Assembly: GCA_025786725.1 (NCBI GenBank) | Contig: JAHLTZ010000019.1 | Span: 1 to 64,000, forward strand | DNA from: Syncephalis fuscata | Lineage: Eukaryota; Zoopagomycota; Zoopagomycetes; Zoopagales; Piptocephalidaceae | DNA: 64,000 bases | Direction of reading: 5' to 3' | Part shown: piece by piece, positions 37,734 to 49,629 of the stretch | Layout of the letters: each line of letters starts with the position of its first letter | Numbering within the stretch: the first letter of the stretch is position 1 | Notes under the pieces: model-generated | Seen by the model: the letters and a program-made list of their open reading frames with translations, nothing else | The model's database searches: none | What the model was told of the DNA's origin: nothing | Program-made: the position numbers and the translations under genes

Positions 37734-38690
37734 ATGCATTTGTTTAAAGCTGCTGCTCGACAATTTCATTCTACATTAATGGCCAAAGCATTGTTTGATA
37801 GCGAACTACGTAATTGGTCTTTGTTAAAAGAGGGGGATCAAAAGGTATTGAAGGATGCCATACTTGAATACCTTGGCTCGGAAGGTACGGCGACCGCTTT
37901 GGCTGGCATGAAGCGATTTGGCATAGATACCTCAAATGCATACGGTATCTCTACACCAAGGATACATGCCATTGCTAACGAGCTAAAGCCCATTTCGAAG
38001 GTATGCAGCACCTTACTGTGGAAAAGTGGCGTACGAGAGGGAAGGCTGCTGGCTTGTTTACTATGGGAGGTAGAGCAGCTGTCACGCAATGAACTGTATC
38101 AATTGCCGGCTGGCATGAACAGCTGGGATGTTTGCGACCACGCTTGCATGCATCTTTTACGCAGTAGCGAGCATCGCTGGTCACTTGTCTACGACTGGAT
38201 AAAAGATGAGGCAGAATTTACACGCCGGAGTGGGTTTGCATTAGTTGCAACGATGGCTGCAGTGCGTGACAGTGGACTGGCCAGAGATGTGGCACGTAGT
38301 GGTACAGATGAACAGTTTAGTGCGTGGCTGCAAGGTCCTGTTATAAAGTATGCCACCGATGAACGTAACTTTGTTAAAAAGGCGGTCCATTGGTCGATAA
38401 GAGCGATTGGTAAACGGAATGCCACGCTTTGGCCTCAAGCCATTAATTGTGCCCAAACACTTGTCGAGCATGCTGATGCAAATGCGCGCTGGGTAGGAAG
38501 AGAGTCATTAAAGGAACTCAAGTCTAAAGGAAGGCCGACTATTGCTAGCAAGAAACGTACAGTGGTTACTGTTTCGACTAAAGTATCGACTAATAACGTA
38601 AAGCGCAGTAAAACATCGAAAAGGTTAGAAAACAATACTGATAATAATGGTGACGTACGTCGTTCGGCTCGTTTAAAAAAGGAGAAGTAA
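37734..38690 (+). CDS. DNA alkylation repair protein, AlkD-like HEAT-repeat family
   Basis: Single exon, 318 residues. The body matches the AlkD/DNA_alkylation family of HEAT-like glycosylases: YGISTPRIHAIANELK (about residue 70), the WE and WD positions around LACLLWEVEQLSR and MNSWDVCDHACMHLL, FTRRSGFALVATMA, and FVKKAVHWSIRAIGKRN. AlkD-type enzymes excise N3- and N7-alkylated purines. The first 15 residues (MHLFKAAARQFHSTL) look like a mitochondrial leader, with a second Met at residue 16. The tail is highly basic and ends RRSARLKKEK, as in nuclear localisation or DNA-binding tails. No intron or frame problem. Confidence 0.88.
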   Translation: MHLFKAAARQFHSTLMAKALFDSELRNWSLLKEGDQKVLKDAILEYLGSEGTATALAGMKRFGIDTSNAYGISTPRIHAIANELKPISKVCSTLLWKSGVREGRLLACLLWEVEQLSRNELYQLPAGMNSWDVCDHACMHLLRSSEHRWSLVYDWIKDEAEFTRRSGFALVATMAAVRDSGLARDVARSGTDEQFSAWLQGPVIKYATDERNFVKKAVHWSIRAIGKRNATLWPQAINCAQTLVEHADANARWVGRESLKELKSKGRPTIASKKRTVVTVSTKVSTNNVKRSKTSKRLENNTDNNGDVRRSARLKKEK

Positions 38691-39586
38691 TACTTGAAAT
38701 AAATGGGACAGTGTAATAAAGCGGGTAAATGGTTTATTAATGTTAGTAAATTGATATCAACTATACTAAAAGATAGGTAGAATAGTATTAATGAGACTGT
38801 GTAAATTACGAGTAATTTAAATGATGTGATATAAACAGCTTATAATAGCGTAAAAGTAAACTAATTAATAATAATTGATGTACATGGTAATTGCAAGTAT
38901 AGATGATTTATAGTGAACTATTGTCGTTTTATTCATAGCAATCGCCATTGGATACACGTCGATATAGTTGAATATTCATTGCTTTGTCAAGTGGTTCCTA
39001 ATCATCAGCTGTTGCTTGTTTCAATTGTCGTTGGGATACAGTAGCTGCTATATTAAAGTCAATACTAATAAAAGTTGCTGTTTTATTTTAGAACAAACAA
39101 AGAAAACGAGAACAATAAATAGAAGGACGTTATTGTGAAGTAGACAAAATACATGTTGTTGTGTTACTGCAATTAGAATCTGTTCTTTGTCTTACTACTT
39201 CGTTGTTTAATCATTGGATAATAAAAATAAATACAGACAAACAACAGCCAATCAAGTGAATAGTTAGCAATCTTTCTAATGAGATCACAGCCTTTGAACT
39301 TGCTAATCAGTTGCCAGTTGCAATAATGTAGAGTACAGCAAAGGATATATCGCATTGATTTGCATATGATATTCTAACTATACGTTGCTAGTACCGCAGC
39401 ACAAATCGAATATAAAAGCAATCAATTATTTACCGTAATTTACTTGTTTCCTCACTATATTGTATTCACTGTTTTTAACAAGCAAATATTCAAGTATTCA
39501 AGCATTCATTTGTAGCATTTATATCTGTACTTTGAACATCAAGCAGCATTAACATCAGCTACCAGTACCAGCATCATTAAAACAAA
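38691..39586. other. Intergenic; promoter of the small secreted protein
   Basis: AT-rich; no gene found. A TATA-like ATATAAAA stands at about 39411-39418, some 170 bases before the ATG at 39587, followed by a repetitive leader with several CAAGTATTCAAG/AGCATTCA words. Confidence 0.5.
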
Positions 39587-40029
39587 ATGCGTTTCACCAT
39601 TGTTATCACTACTGTCTTGGCCACCGTCGCCACCATCATGTCCATGACCACACTTGCCGATGCCTCCTACGATGGACAAATGCTAAACGACCTTAACAAT
39701 TTTCGACATGGTAAAAAAGAGTTACCGCTCAAAGTAGACTATAATCTCAATAACATGGCCGACAAGCACAACAAACTGCAACAACAGCGAGGACATCCAA
39801 TAACTAATTTATACCTTAACGTATGAAGCTGAAGAATTTCAAAACCATTCCTGGTGACTGGAGTGGCTACGATGTATTGGTGGGCAGAGGCTACGTAGAC
39901 ATGAAGGATTTCCTCCGTCAAAGATATGCTAAAGATCAATATACCCCAAACTATACGCACGCTGGTATCTCTAAGAATGCTGGAAAGAATGGTCCATGGT
40001 ACACTATTATTATGGCCAAAAAGCTGTAA
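39587..40029 (+). CDS. Small secreted CAP-like protein, frame disturbed
   Basis: Starts with a signal peptide (MRFTIVITTVLATVATI, cleavage likely after ADA) followed by a region resembling the start of a CAP/SCP-like domain: MLNDLNNFRHGKKELPLKVD and NLNNMADKHNKLQQQRGHP. Text continues in other frames through 39800-39850 (a piece reading TYEAEEFQNHSW) and then GDWSGYDVLVGRGYVDMKDF to the end HAGISKNAGKNGPWYTIIMA. The three frames can be joined by adding single bases at two places, as in other genes here, or the gene may be decayed. Unlike most CAP proteins it has no cysteine. It is a plausible effector-like or cell-wall secreted protein; function unknown. Confidence 0.6.
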
Positions 40030-40199
40030 ATCAGTGCTGTTTGGAATAATATTGAATGAATAACATGTAGCTAGGATCGATTTATTTTAAATAAACATTG
40101 CTTGTTTAAATATGGTAGCAACTAAACAAAATTTATTAATGGTATTTATAGCACACTAAGTGGTATTTTAATGACATTTATTCGTTCGTAAATATAAAT

Positions 40200-40906
40200 C
40201 TACGGAGCAAGAGCAACGGCTTTTATCTCAATAAGTAGGCGGTTAGGTGGACGGCATGGCAGCTGTTTTACCGCTACTGTAGTACGTGTTGGGCCTTTTA
40301 GCAACCAGTTAATACATACAGCCTTAATGTTTATGGGTATAAATTACCTGTGTCCGCATCAAAGTATTGGTTATAAATCTACAGTATGTGTTAGTATATT
40401 ATTCAATCATATTAAATAGACAATTATTTACTTCATTAAATCCATCATAATCGGCCATATCAACCAAAAATACCGTCAAATCCACTAAATGGTCGAGTGA
40501 TGCGCCTGCTTCCTTTAAAATTGCCTTAATACTATTATTTAATATCATGGACGTTATAAGTATTTATAATAAAATAACTAAATAAATATATTTACTTTTC
40601 AAAAATGCTTTGGTTTGCGCACGAATATCAAGTTCCCAAACACCTGCTTCGCGCTCTATCGCCTATTTACGCAATATAGTTAGTTTCTATAGTTTGCAAC
40701 TGTGCTATATCGTCTTACTCCTTCATAGCTAGATAGTATCGACGTGAGTGCTTTTGTATTCAACACCTATCAACTTACGTGTTATCCGGTCGACGGGACG
40801 AAATACCCGACACGTAGATATACGGACCAGCACAACGAGCATGTGGGTAATGGGCCAAAGATGTAGCCCGGTCACCGAGAATGTAAGCTTGGCCGTTGAC
40901 AGACAT
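40200..40906 (-). CDS. RidA-family 2-aminomuconate deaminase
   Basis: Minus-strand gene with about five exons, start ATG at 40904-40906, stop at 40200-40202. The N-terminal part is diagnostic for the aminomuconate deaminase branch of the RidA/YjgF family: AHYPHARCAGPYIYVSGISS then RRPDNT. Later blocks are WELDIRAQTKAFL, DLVDFTVFLVDMADYDGFNE-type text on plus-strand 40440-40540, and the end GPTRTTVAVKQL with LLIEIKAVALAP. The enzyme releases ammonia from 2-aminomuconate in tryptophan/kynurenine breakdown. One base is needed at the start of exon 2 (CC run at 40662-40663). It starts 142 bases from the divergent VPS23. Confidence 0.85.
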
Positions 40907-41048
40907 GTTGTTGGCCTATATACTAGATTGCTGACGTTTAACGAAGAAGAAAAGGAGTTCGTCACAGAGTGAGGCGTCCCACACACACACAGTTGAATTT
41001 ATCTTTAGCCCAAATGCTTTATTATTTACTTTCTTTAACAACAACACC

Positions 41049-42651
41049 ATGACCGAGGAGTATTTACGTCGTCTTGTATTGCCGGTGGGTAGGTGGCCGG
41101 TTAGAATAGTGGCGACTATTCTATATACGCCCCTTTCCTTCCTCTATATCCATATAGCTAACGACTTGCCGTAACATGTTGACCATAGTATATGCAAACC
41201 CAATGTGTATGGGCTCATGGCATAGCGCTGCTAACCCGCTATCCAACGCTTATTCCAACTGCTAGTAGTGACCGTAAGTTACGACGTATCTTTCTATTTC
41301 TTTCTGGGCTTTCTTTACTGCTTCAGCCGTCTAATAACAATGTATGCTCGTAGAGACGATGCCTTTATGCTTTCAGGGCACGTTACCCATCACTTTTCAT
41401 GGACAGTCCTATCATATTCCATTAGGTGTCTGGTTGCCGTGTGACTACCCGGCGACTGCACCGACTGTCCGTATACTGCCTACCGAGCAGATGGCCATAC
41501 GTACTGGAGCTTATGTCGATACCAATGGACAAATACGCCACCCGTACTTGAGTAGTATTTGGTCTGAACAAACTCAGGTAACCGCATTGATGCAATAACA
41601 TCGACCACGATGGCACTGTGACATCCACTAACCTACAATATAGAGTGTCGATCTAGTTCATCTATGCGATATTCTACAAACATGCTTCTCGCAGGATCCA
41701 CCAGTATGTGCACGTTCAGCGCCACAGTCTAACAGCAGTAACAGCCATCGTCCTTTGGCAGGAGATACAAACGTAGTGCCACCACTAATACTGACAAATA
41801 TGCCACCACAGGATCCATTTGCTCAGGCACCACCTATAAAAAGTCCATTGGACTATCGAACAATATTTGGCGGTAGCAATAGTAATTCACCCGAAGAACA
41901 GGTAAGTTATTATTATTATTATTATTATTATCAATATAGTGATACTAATTAAACTATTATATATATATATTGATGAGTAGCAACATATCAGGGAACAGGA
42001 AGAAGAGCGACAGGTTATTGTTGAATCGATTCGGCAGAAGTTACGTGAAGATTTGGATATATTTCATCAGCAGCATCATGAACGTGTCAATGGTGTATTG
42101 ACCCAACATACAAAGCTTGTTGAACATGAACAATTAGTTGATACAGCCCATGCTCGGTTATTGCAGGTGGAGGTAGGCAAACAAACTATTCATCAATGGT
42201 ACATTCAGCTATTTACACATGGTTTAGGCTGAACTGGATGAAGAGCTTGCAGATTTATTGAAAAAAGGACGTGAAATTGCCGCAGCTGCCGATGCAATTC
42301 AAGTTGAACCTGAATTTGCACCCAATGAACTAATACAAGGTCGAACAGCTCTTGATGAACAGTAGGTTACAAAATCGCGAATCTAATTGTCAAATTCATT
42401 ATATTATTGTAGAATTTTTGAACTAACAGCTAAAGAACACGCAATTGACGATGTTATTGATCAATTATCGTTGGCATTAAGACGTGGCTACATTAATTTA
42501 CCCACTTTTCTTAAAGTAAGTAATTTAATAATAATAGCTAGTTAATTAATCATTTTATAATTAGCTGGTACGCCGACAATCTCGTGATCAATTTTTATGC
42601 AAAGCTTTATTATTTAAGGCTCGTTCACAAGCAAGGTTATTGCCATTGTAA
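41049..42651 (+). CDS. VPS23: ESCRT-I subunit Vps23/Tsg101
   Basis: About eight exons, the first only 36 bases (41049-41084). An N-terminal ubiquitin E2 variant domain is visible: LLTRYPTLIPTASSD, GTLPITFHGQSYHIPLGVWL and VRILPTEQMAIRTGAYVD with GQIRHPYLSSIW. A proline-rich linker follows (NMPPQDPFAQAPPIKSP), then a charged coiled coil (REQEEERQVIVESIRQKLRE) and the C-terminal steadiness box with IDDVIDQLSLALRRGYINL and LVRRQSRDQFLCKALL. As ESCRT-I subunit it binds ubiquitinated cargo at endosomes. Its stop is 61 bases from the convergent BLM10 stop. Confidence 0.93.
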
Positions 42652-42712
42652 TCATCATTTTATACGTAAAATAAAAAAACAAATATTCATTTATTACTTA
42701 TAACATCAACTA

Positions 42713-45700
42713 TTAAGCATAATAAGATGGTGATACTAATAAATCCATAAGTGTTTCTAATTGATCTTCGTTAAACTGTCGACTATCCTCGTGCCACGTA
42801 TCTTGATGTGTACGTTTAAAGTCAGCAAATGTTTTACGGACTGTCGACTATAAATAATAACTAGTAAATAAAGTGAACATAAATAGTAATCATAGCTTAC
42901 TTTAATTGGTTCAGGATCTGCCAGACATCTTGAAAGGCGTACCATTACTTCTGGCATCCATGGTGGTACTTGATAAGGAAAAGCAAGTATTATACTGGCT
43001 AGGCCGAGTACACCAGCATGTCGTTGATGCAGTTTTGTTGGATTTAGTTTTGATTTTTTAGGCTCGTTGTCATTTATTAATGCCAAACAATCAATCTAAT
43101 GTATTATAGTTATGGCTATTAATACCGGTATTAATATTATATAATTAAACTTGCCTGTAATTGATCAAGTGCTTGTTGGTTCGAACATTGAATAAGTCCG
43201 GTTAGTGCCTTTGCTGCAGCAAGTCGTACCTAATAATAGTTATTTTAGCATTATTATAAATTAAATTAAATTAAATCCATTGTATTCTCACCTCAACTTG
43301 TGTATCTTGTAGAGCAGCTGTAATATGTTTTAGTAATGTTTGAGCAAAGGACGGCTCAAGAAGGAATAGCTGATTAAAGTAAAGTCCTTGCAGTAATGGC
43401 AATATACGTCCACGCATATGCCAACTCGAGCTACTAGTAAGCAAGTGAGTTAGCTGCTCGACAATCTTTGACGTCCAGTCTGGCGGATATGGATAGCTAA
43501 TGACGTGTCGAAGCACATTCGTAGCCTGGGCTTGTAGATCGGGCCGATCGCTTAATTCTTGTATACGACAAATCTCTGGTAATAAAGCTGGAATATACGG
43601 TAGAATTGTCAAAATCCTAATCGTTTAAGGCCCGTTTGAATCCATATAAGAATGGTGTTACTGGCATTCGTGTAGTTGGAAGAACCGCCTGGTGCAGCTA
43701 GTGTATCATGTTCATCGCGCCATTGTGCTAATTGTGTCAATAGCTCAGTCATCCATGTTGGTGTCTCTTGAACTGTGACCGCCAATGGTCGTTGTAGTCC
43801 TTGGGTGTCGTGTAAAAGCCGAGCAGCAACCGATGTATATGGTGTTGGTAATTGAAGTTGTAATAGTGCATCAATCATATAGCCGAGACCAGTACGTACT
43901 TTATGGTAGGGATAATTCAAGGACTGTAGATAATGTGGTAATGTTGTTGCAAATCGAGAACGTAACGTCCAAGCACCATCAATAGCTGCTCTACGTAATA
44001 AAGTAATCCATTTAACTTGAGAAAAGGCTGACGATGACGTAGGATCAAACTGATGATCTGATCTAGTAAGCCATTCAATTAACGGTAAAACACGTCGTGG
44101 ATCTCGATTTTTCTATTATCATGCCCCATTAGTATCAGCTAACCTACTGTAACATAAATACGCGACATCACTTACCAATGCATAATAAATACAATGGTCC
44201 CATTGAGATAATGTCTCTGGTGTCATGTGATCAACGACATCTTGTAGAATAGGCAATGTACACTGCCACATTTTATCTCTATCCGACCGAGGCCAGTGTT
44301 TACTACCACGAATAATACCGGCTAGCATTTCGGCCAGTGCCCGTTGTTTATGACTTTGATCATAGGCATGGCTTAACTCGATAAGTATGGGCAGCTGAGC
44401 CTCGAGTATGGCAATACCAAATAGTTGTGCAGCTATTTTATAAACATCGGCAGTTTGTTGGACAAATTGGTTAGCATTGGGGCTATCTTGTTCCTCGGTC
44501 ATATAGCTTGATAGTCGTAACCAAAAGCTTGTTTGACCAAGTACACTTTGAAGCAGTTCATAAACAGGTTGGGCATCGGCAGGAATAAATGCTGGATAAA
44601 GTGGTGTTGAGGCAAATTGATAAACAGTCATTTGATCAGGCCATATCTGAATACCAATATGTTCTTTATCTTGTAGTGGCCTAGATTAATATACAAAGTA
44701 AATTACAAGTCCAGCAATAAATGTTAATACTACTACTTACCATGTATCTACTGATTGTTCCTCAAACGCATGTTGTATATATAACTCGGTAAAGTGATCA
44801 GGTAAAGGCCGAGGCAATATCTTGGTCGATTTCAATGGATGTGGATAGATACGCCAAGCGTATGCTTTTAATAAACAAAGTATTCGGGCCACCAATGCTC
44901 CAGAAGATATACGTAAACGTGGTAATTCTGAAACCATATACTTTAATGCTATTTCAGCAATAGCAACACTAGGCACGGTATCTGTGTGCTGTAAAGAGTG
45001 CAGTATACTTGTTGCCACAAATTGGAATGTAGCATGTAACTCGTTTGATGCTAATAGTTTAATAAATGCCGTTTCCTACATGCATTATAGATGAATGGGC
45101 TATTTGTGTATTCGCAATATACGTACTATTTCTACACGATTAGTCAATGCACGCTCTAATCGAAGATGTGCCACTTTTTCGGCTGCCACACGCCATTCCG
45201 GATTTAACGGCGTAGTATTCACCACTAATAGATCTGCTTGTGCCCTTAAATCCGTGTTGGCAATTAAAGGCCGATAACGAGCCGGTTGAAGCATACAGAT
45301 TTTAGAAAACACATCGCTTGTCAGTCGAATAATACTTGGCTATCATTTAAACAATCAGTTAACAAAATAGCAATTTATCCAATTGTATTACCTTGGATTC
45401 ACGCTGTGTTATTAATAACGCAGTTGCCATACGTGCTAATTGATCTCTATTTGCCAGTCGAAGCAGTAATGAATGACTTTTTAACGTATGATAGACACCT
45501 TTCATGGCTGCCAAAGATACATCTAATAGCAATCGATCGTTAATCGACATGGCTGTCTATTCTATCGCTTCACTTACTTGGATCTACTAGAGTATCCACT
45601 AGTTTTTTTATAACATGACTTCTCAACATAAAGAAACTACTTAATGCTGTATATAATACTGATTGTGCCTTTCTATTTAATAATGCTCTATATTAGCCAT

Positions 45701-48700
45701 ATAGCTGCAATTAATATCAAGTACTTACCGACGTGTCTCAGAATAGGCACTAGTCGAACATGCAACCAAATCATCAATAAGTACTCGATGTTCAGGCAAT
45801 AATTCCAATTGATTTGAATTATATTTAAGACGTCTTAAATGATAAACAGCCGCCCGTTCCACTAATAAAATATTAGTTAATAATGCCATTATATAAACTA
45901 TTTAATTACCTAATGCAGATCTTGGTCGTTGTTTCTTGTCAAGTGGTGTTACAAACATCGATGCTATTGTATTATATCGATTAACCGCTGATCCATAAGT
46001 ATTTGCTGTACATCCACGATCAATTAATACAAGATTAATAACCTATCATAATCGTAATAATAAGTAGCTGCATATTAATAACCAGTACTCAACTTACTGA
46101 TAACAACTGTTTAGTACAATTAACTGCATAATCTCTATGCGTCATTAGTGATTGCATTAATTGATGGAGTGTATTAAGTAGTTGTCGATGTAATTGATTA
46201 TACTCTTTATAATGTGTACTTGTTCTATCTGTAATTAGATAATTGGCCTCAATAAGTTGTCGTTCATTCTCCCATGGATGTAACATTTTTGATATGGGCA
46301 TTGCTTGTTCTGTAACTACATCAATTGCCATAGGTGCTACACCTTCACCTTCACCTTCTACTTGTTGTTGTTGTTGTTGTTGTTGTGTATCTATTGTCCA
46401 TTGATGATCAATGACCAGTTCATTTGAACCATTAACACAAGAATAGACAAGTTTTAATAAACGCTCTGCCTCATCCACCAATGATCTATCCTCTTCAGTA
46501 TTCTGACCAAGTTGACGGGCAATTGACTCAAGTCGATGGATCATTGGGGACGTGAATTCTTGTAATAAATTCATGGCTAAACTAATTTCCGCTTCATTCG
46601 CCGTATGCCATCTAACCTTTAATCCCTCCATCGTATCCAGTGTATGCCATCGATGTATATGTTGATTCATATATTCTATAATGGAAGATAGATCAATAAC
46701 AACAACTAATCTAATGCTATTTCCTACCTGGGTCATCTCCTGTAGCTTTTGATTCGCTGGCCACATCAATAGGACGACATGAAGTGATGTTGTTTAATAG
46801 CTTGCCTAATACCTCACCATATAGTTCAATCGACTTTTTTGAATGACAATGAATATCCATTAGACGCAATATAGCAATAAGTGCCGTCTTGTGAACAACA
46901 ACTTGTGGACCTGCATTGGCCAGTATGTGCGCCAATAGTAACTGATGCCAATGAAGACGCATATCCGACCGTTCACTATGATCTCGTGCACCGGCCCCAT
47001 GCGCTAGCTCTTCCTTAATTCTATCGATACATAGCTCAAGCATAGGCGCTAGACCAGTGGCCGGATAGGCAGCCACAGCCACTTGACATAGGGCAGCCAT
47101 GTCATAAGATACAGTAGGTGGACTATGTTCACGTAGATGCCGTATTAATTGACCATAAACAGTAGTATATAGCTCTGGCGATAGCTGAGCAAAGAATATT
47201 TCTGCCGTAATAAGAATATTATAGGCAATTAGACCGGATGAATTAGTAGTCGATGTAGACTGTTGTCCACCACCACTATGATCAATGGTCTCTGAAGTAC
47301 TTTCTAATACGGCAATAATACGTGTCAAGTATTGTACAGCCCACTCACTTATATCAAGTGTTGTGGCACGGCAATAATTGTCTTCAATCAATATGTCCAT
47401 TGGTTCATCATTAGACTCTGATACAGTGCCATCCCATAGATAGCTCTCAAGTGAAATGGCCTCTTTAATCTCATAGAGTGGAATACCACACAGTGCATTA
47501 TAGATAAATCGCGTAGTGGCAATACATTTTTTTGAGTCATTTGCATCCAATCCCGGTAATGTCAATTGTAATAGTGCACCCAAATATTTACCACCTTGTG
47601 GATAGTTGGATCTACAAAAGAGTGGACGAGCAATTCTAGCTAGACAATCAATCATACTTGTGGTACGATGTGTTTCCGTTAATGATTCCAATGAAGGAAC
47701 AACACGACTAAGTATTGGAGGTATTATAACTTCAGGGTCAATCCCTATCCATTAATAGTAAGTATACATACGATACCATTAATATAGAACTTACATGCCA
47801 AATAGGACAGTGTACGATGAGTAACCGATACAACCGCCGAATCTTTCGAAAACATGGCCAATAACAAGGCTGGTCTAAAAGCAATAACGATACGTCGAAT
47901 CATTTCTTTAGTTAATCGATTCTCTGGTCGAATCTGATAACGTTCATCGTCTCGCTCTACGGATCATATAAATATGTTATTGATATAATATAATATAATA
48001 CAACTACTTACCAGCTCGTACGCGGGTTAATAGTTCTTGGGCCGCTCCTTTAAGTTGATAAGCAAATTTAATTGACCAACTACCTTGATTGGATGGATGG
48101 AAATAGGATTCAAATGCTTTAAACCAGTTCTCTAATCGTTGAATACCTAATGGCATACCATTCGCGTCCACTTCATCAGTACGAGTGGTCCAAATACCCA
48201 CTAAGCCAAACCATTCTTCTTGCTATAACAGCCATTAGTGCTTGTTAATGTATGTCATACTGAATTACCTGTGCACTGACTAGACCGCGTTGATGATTAC
48301 TCAATCGATAAAGTGTCGAATTAGATTGTATCTTGCCTTGTCCAGCGATGGGTACGGCACAATGACGCAACATTAGATTATACACCCAATCAAGTGATCG
48401 GGTCTCAAATAGCGGTACAAATGTGCCCGTATTACTGGCATCCGTATATCGATAGTTGGCGTGTCGTTTAGCCAGTCTACCTATCGTTAATAGTGCCATA
48501 TCGCACCATTCAATCGATCGAGCGAATTCCATCCAGTATTGAAATAGCGTAGGTAGCCATTTGGGTGGCCCTCCATCCAATCTTGGTTCAATAGGCAGGA
48601 ATCGTCCTAGCCATAACATACCAATTAGCGAGGGTCCATGGTCGAGGGGCTGTAGCATAGGTAACCAACAGCCTAACATTTCATCTGTTGCGGTATCCAA

Positions 48701-49246
48701 ATCAAAAAATCGACTCACAATTAAAGGTAATCGTTTAAGCGAGTGTATAGACACTGCTGTATCAATCGATGTCCAATCGGACGATTTAGGTGTCCATACT
48801 TGTTTTAATTTGTAGTATAATGGTCGCCATTCAAGCTGTAAAGCATGGTTGGGTACACGATAGTCATTCGATATTAATCGAATAAGTGTATTGGCAAATC
48901 GATTGGACCAAGTTAAATCGACTTCAGGTTGGGTTAATGTTGTGTATAAAAGTTGACCCAACTGGACACGTTCACTCATTTCCAGTGGATACTTTAAATC
49001 CATATAACTATTCATGTCGTTAGTCTTATTGTATGACTAAGAAAAATACTTACTTTTCAAGTCGAGACACATATAACAGACTACCGGCCCAATCACCTAT
49101 ACTTAGATGAACTGACAGACCGGCCTTAATGTCATTGAGTAATCGTACTGGTTCTTCATTCGGTATGGTGTAGGGCAACGTTGTTGTATAAGGAAGCGAT
49201 ATTGACCCTTAAGGTCTCGCGCAGTAGGATGGGCTGGTACTGACAT
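42713..49246 (-). CDS. BLM10: Proteasome activator Blm10/PA200
   Basis: Very large minus-strand gene with well over ten introns; the protein is about 1,850 residues of HEAT-like repeats. N-terminal similarity to PA200 is clear around [20 protein letters not shown] and YVSRLEK. Later parts contain [52 protein letters not shown] and [20 protein letters not shown]. The end reads [10 protein letters not shown], so the C-terminal Hb-Tyr-X-type YYA that inserts into the 20S alpha ring and opens the gate is kept. A polyglutamine run lies near 46365-46388. One G is missing in the first exon (plus-strand CCC at 49206-49208), between the ATG and the conserved body. Confidence 0.93.
46365..46388. repeat. 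CAA/CAG-type triplet run encoding polyglutamine in BLM10
   Basis: Eight consecutive TTG triplets on the plus strand encode a run of nine Gln in Blm10, next to a Glu-Gly repeat (EGEGEG). It lies in a loop between helical repeats and is likely length-variable. Confidence 0.85.
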
Positions 49247-49629
49247 TAAGCTTATTGTATTATTAATACTGCTAATATCAATAGTATTATTAGTATTATT
49301 ATTATGGTTGGTAATAGTAATAGCAATAGTAGTAGTAGTAGTAGTAGTAGTAGTAAAAGTAAAAGTTACAATAAGCTTGAGAATTAGTGTTGTTGTTTTA
49401 ACAAAGTATTTGTATATTTGTTACATATAAATAATAAATGATCATCGTCATCACTGTAAATAGTAGTGAATGGGATGATACACACACACAACATTGAATA
49501 ACCAAATACTACTCAATCCAATGTGACTCATTTTTGTTCTTTCTTCTTCTTTTTCCTTCTTATGACTAATTCATAATGTGTGTAAAAGAATAAAGATGAA
49601 TTAATTAGAATATTAAAATAAATCTTTCT
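49247..49629. other. BLM10 promoter region with triplet microsatellites
   Basis: Contains TAT/ATA and TAG triplet runs (about 49265-49360) and a TC-rich stretch (49530-49560). No gene. Confidence 0.6.

Noticed and set aside
43171-43195. GGTTCGAA word resembling a tRNA T-loop
   Set aside because: It lies inside a coding exon of BLM10 and no acceptor or anticodon stem can be formed around it.
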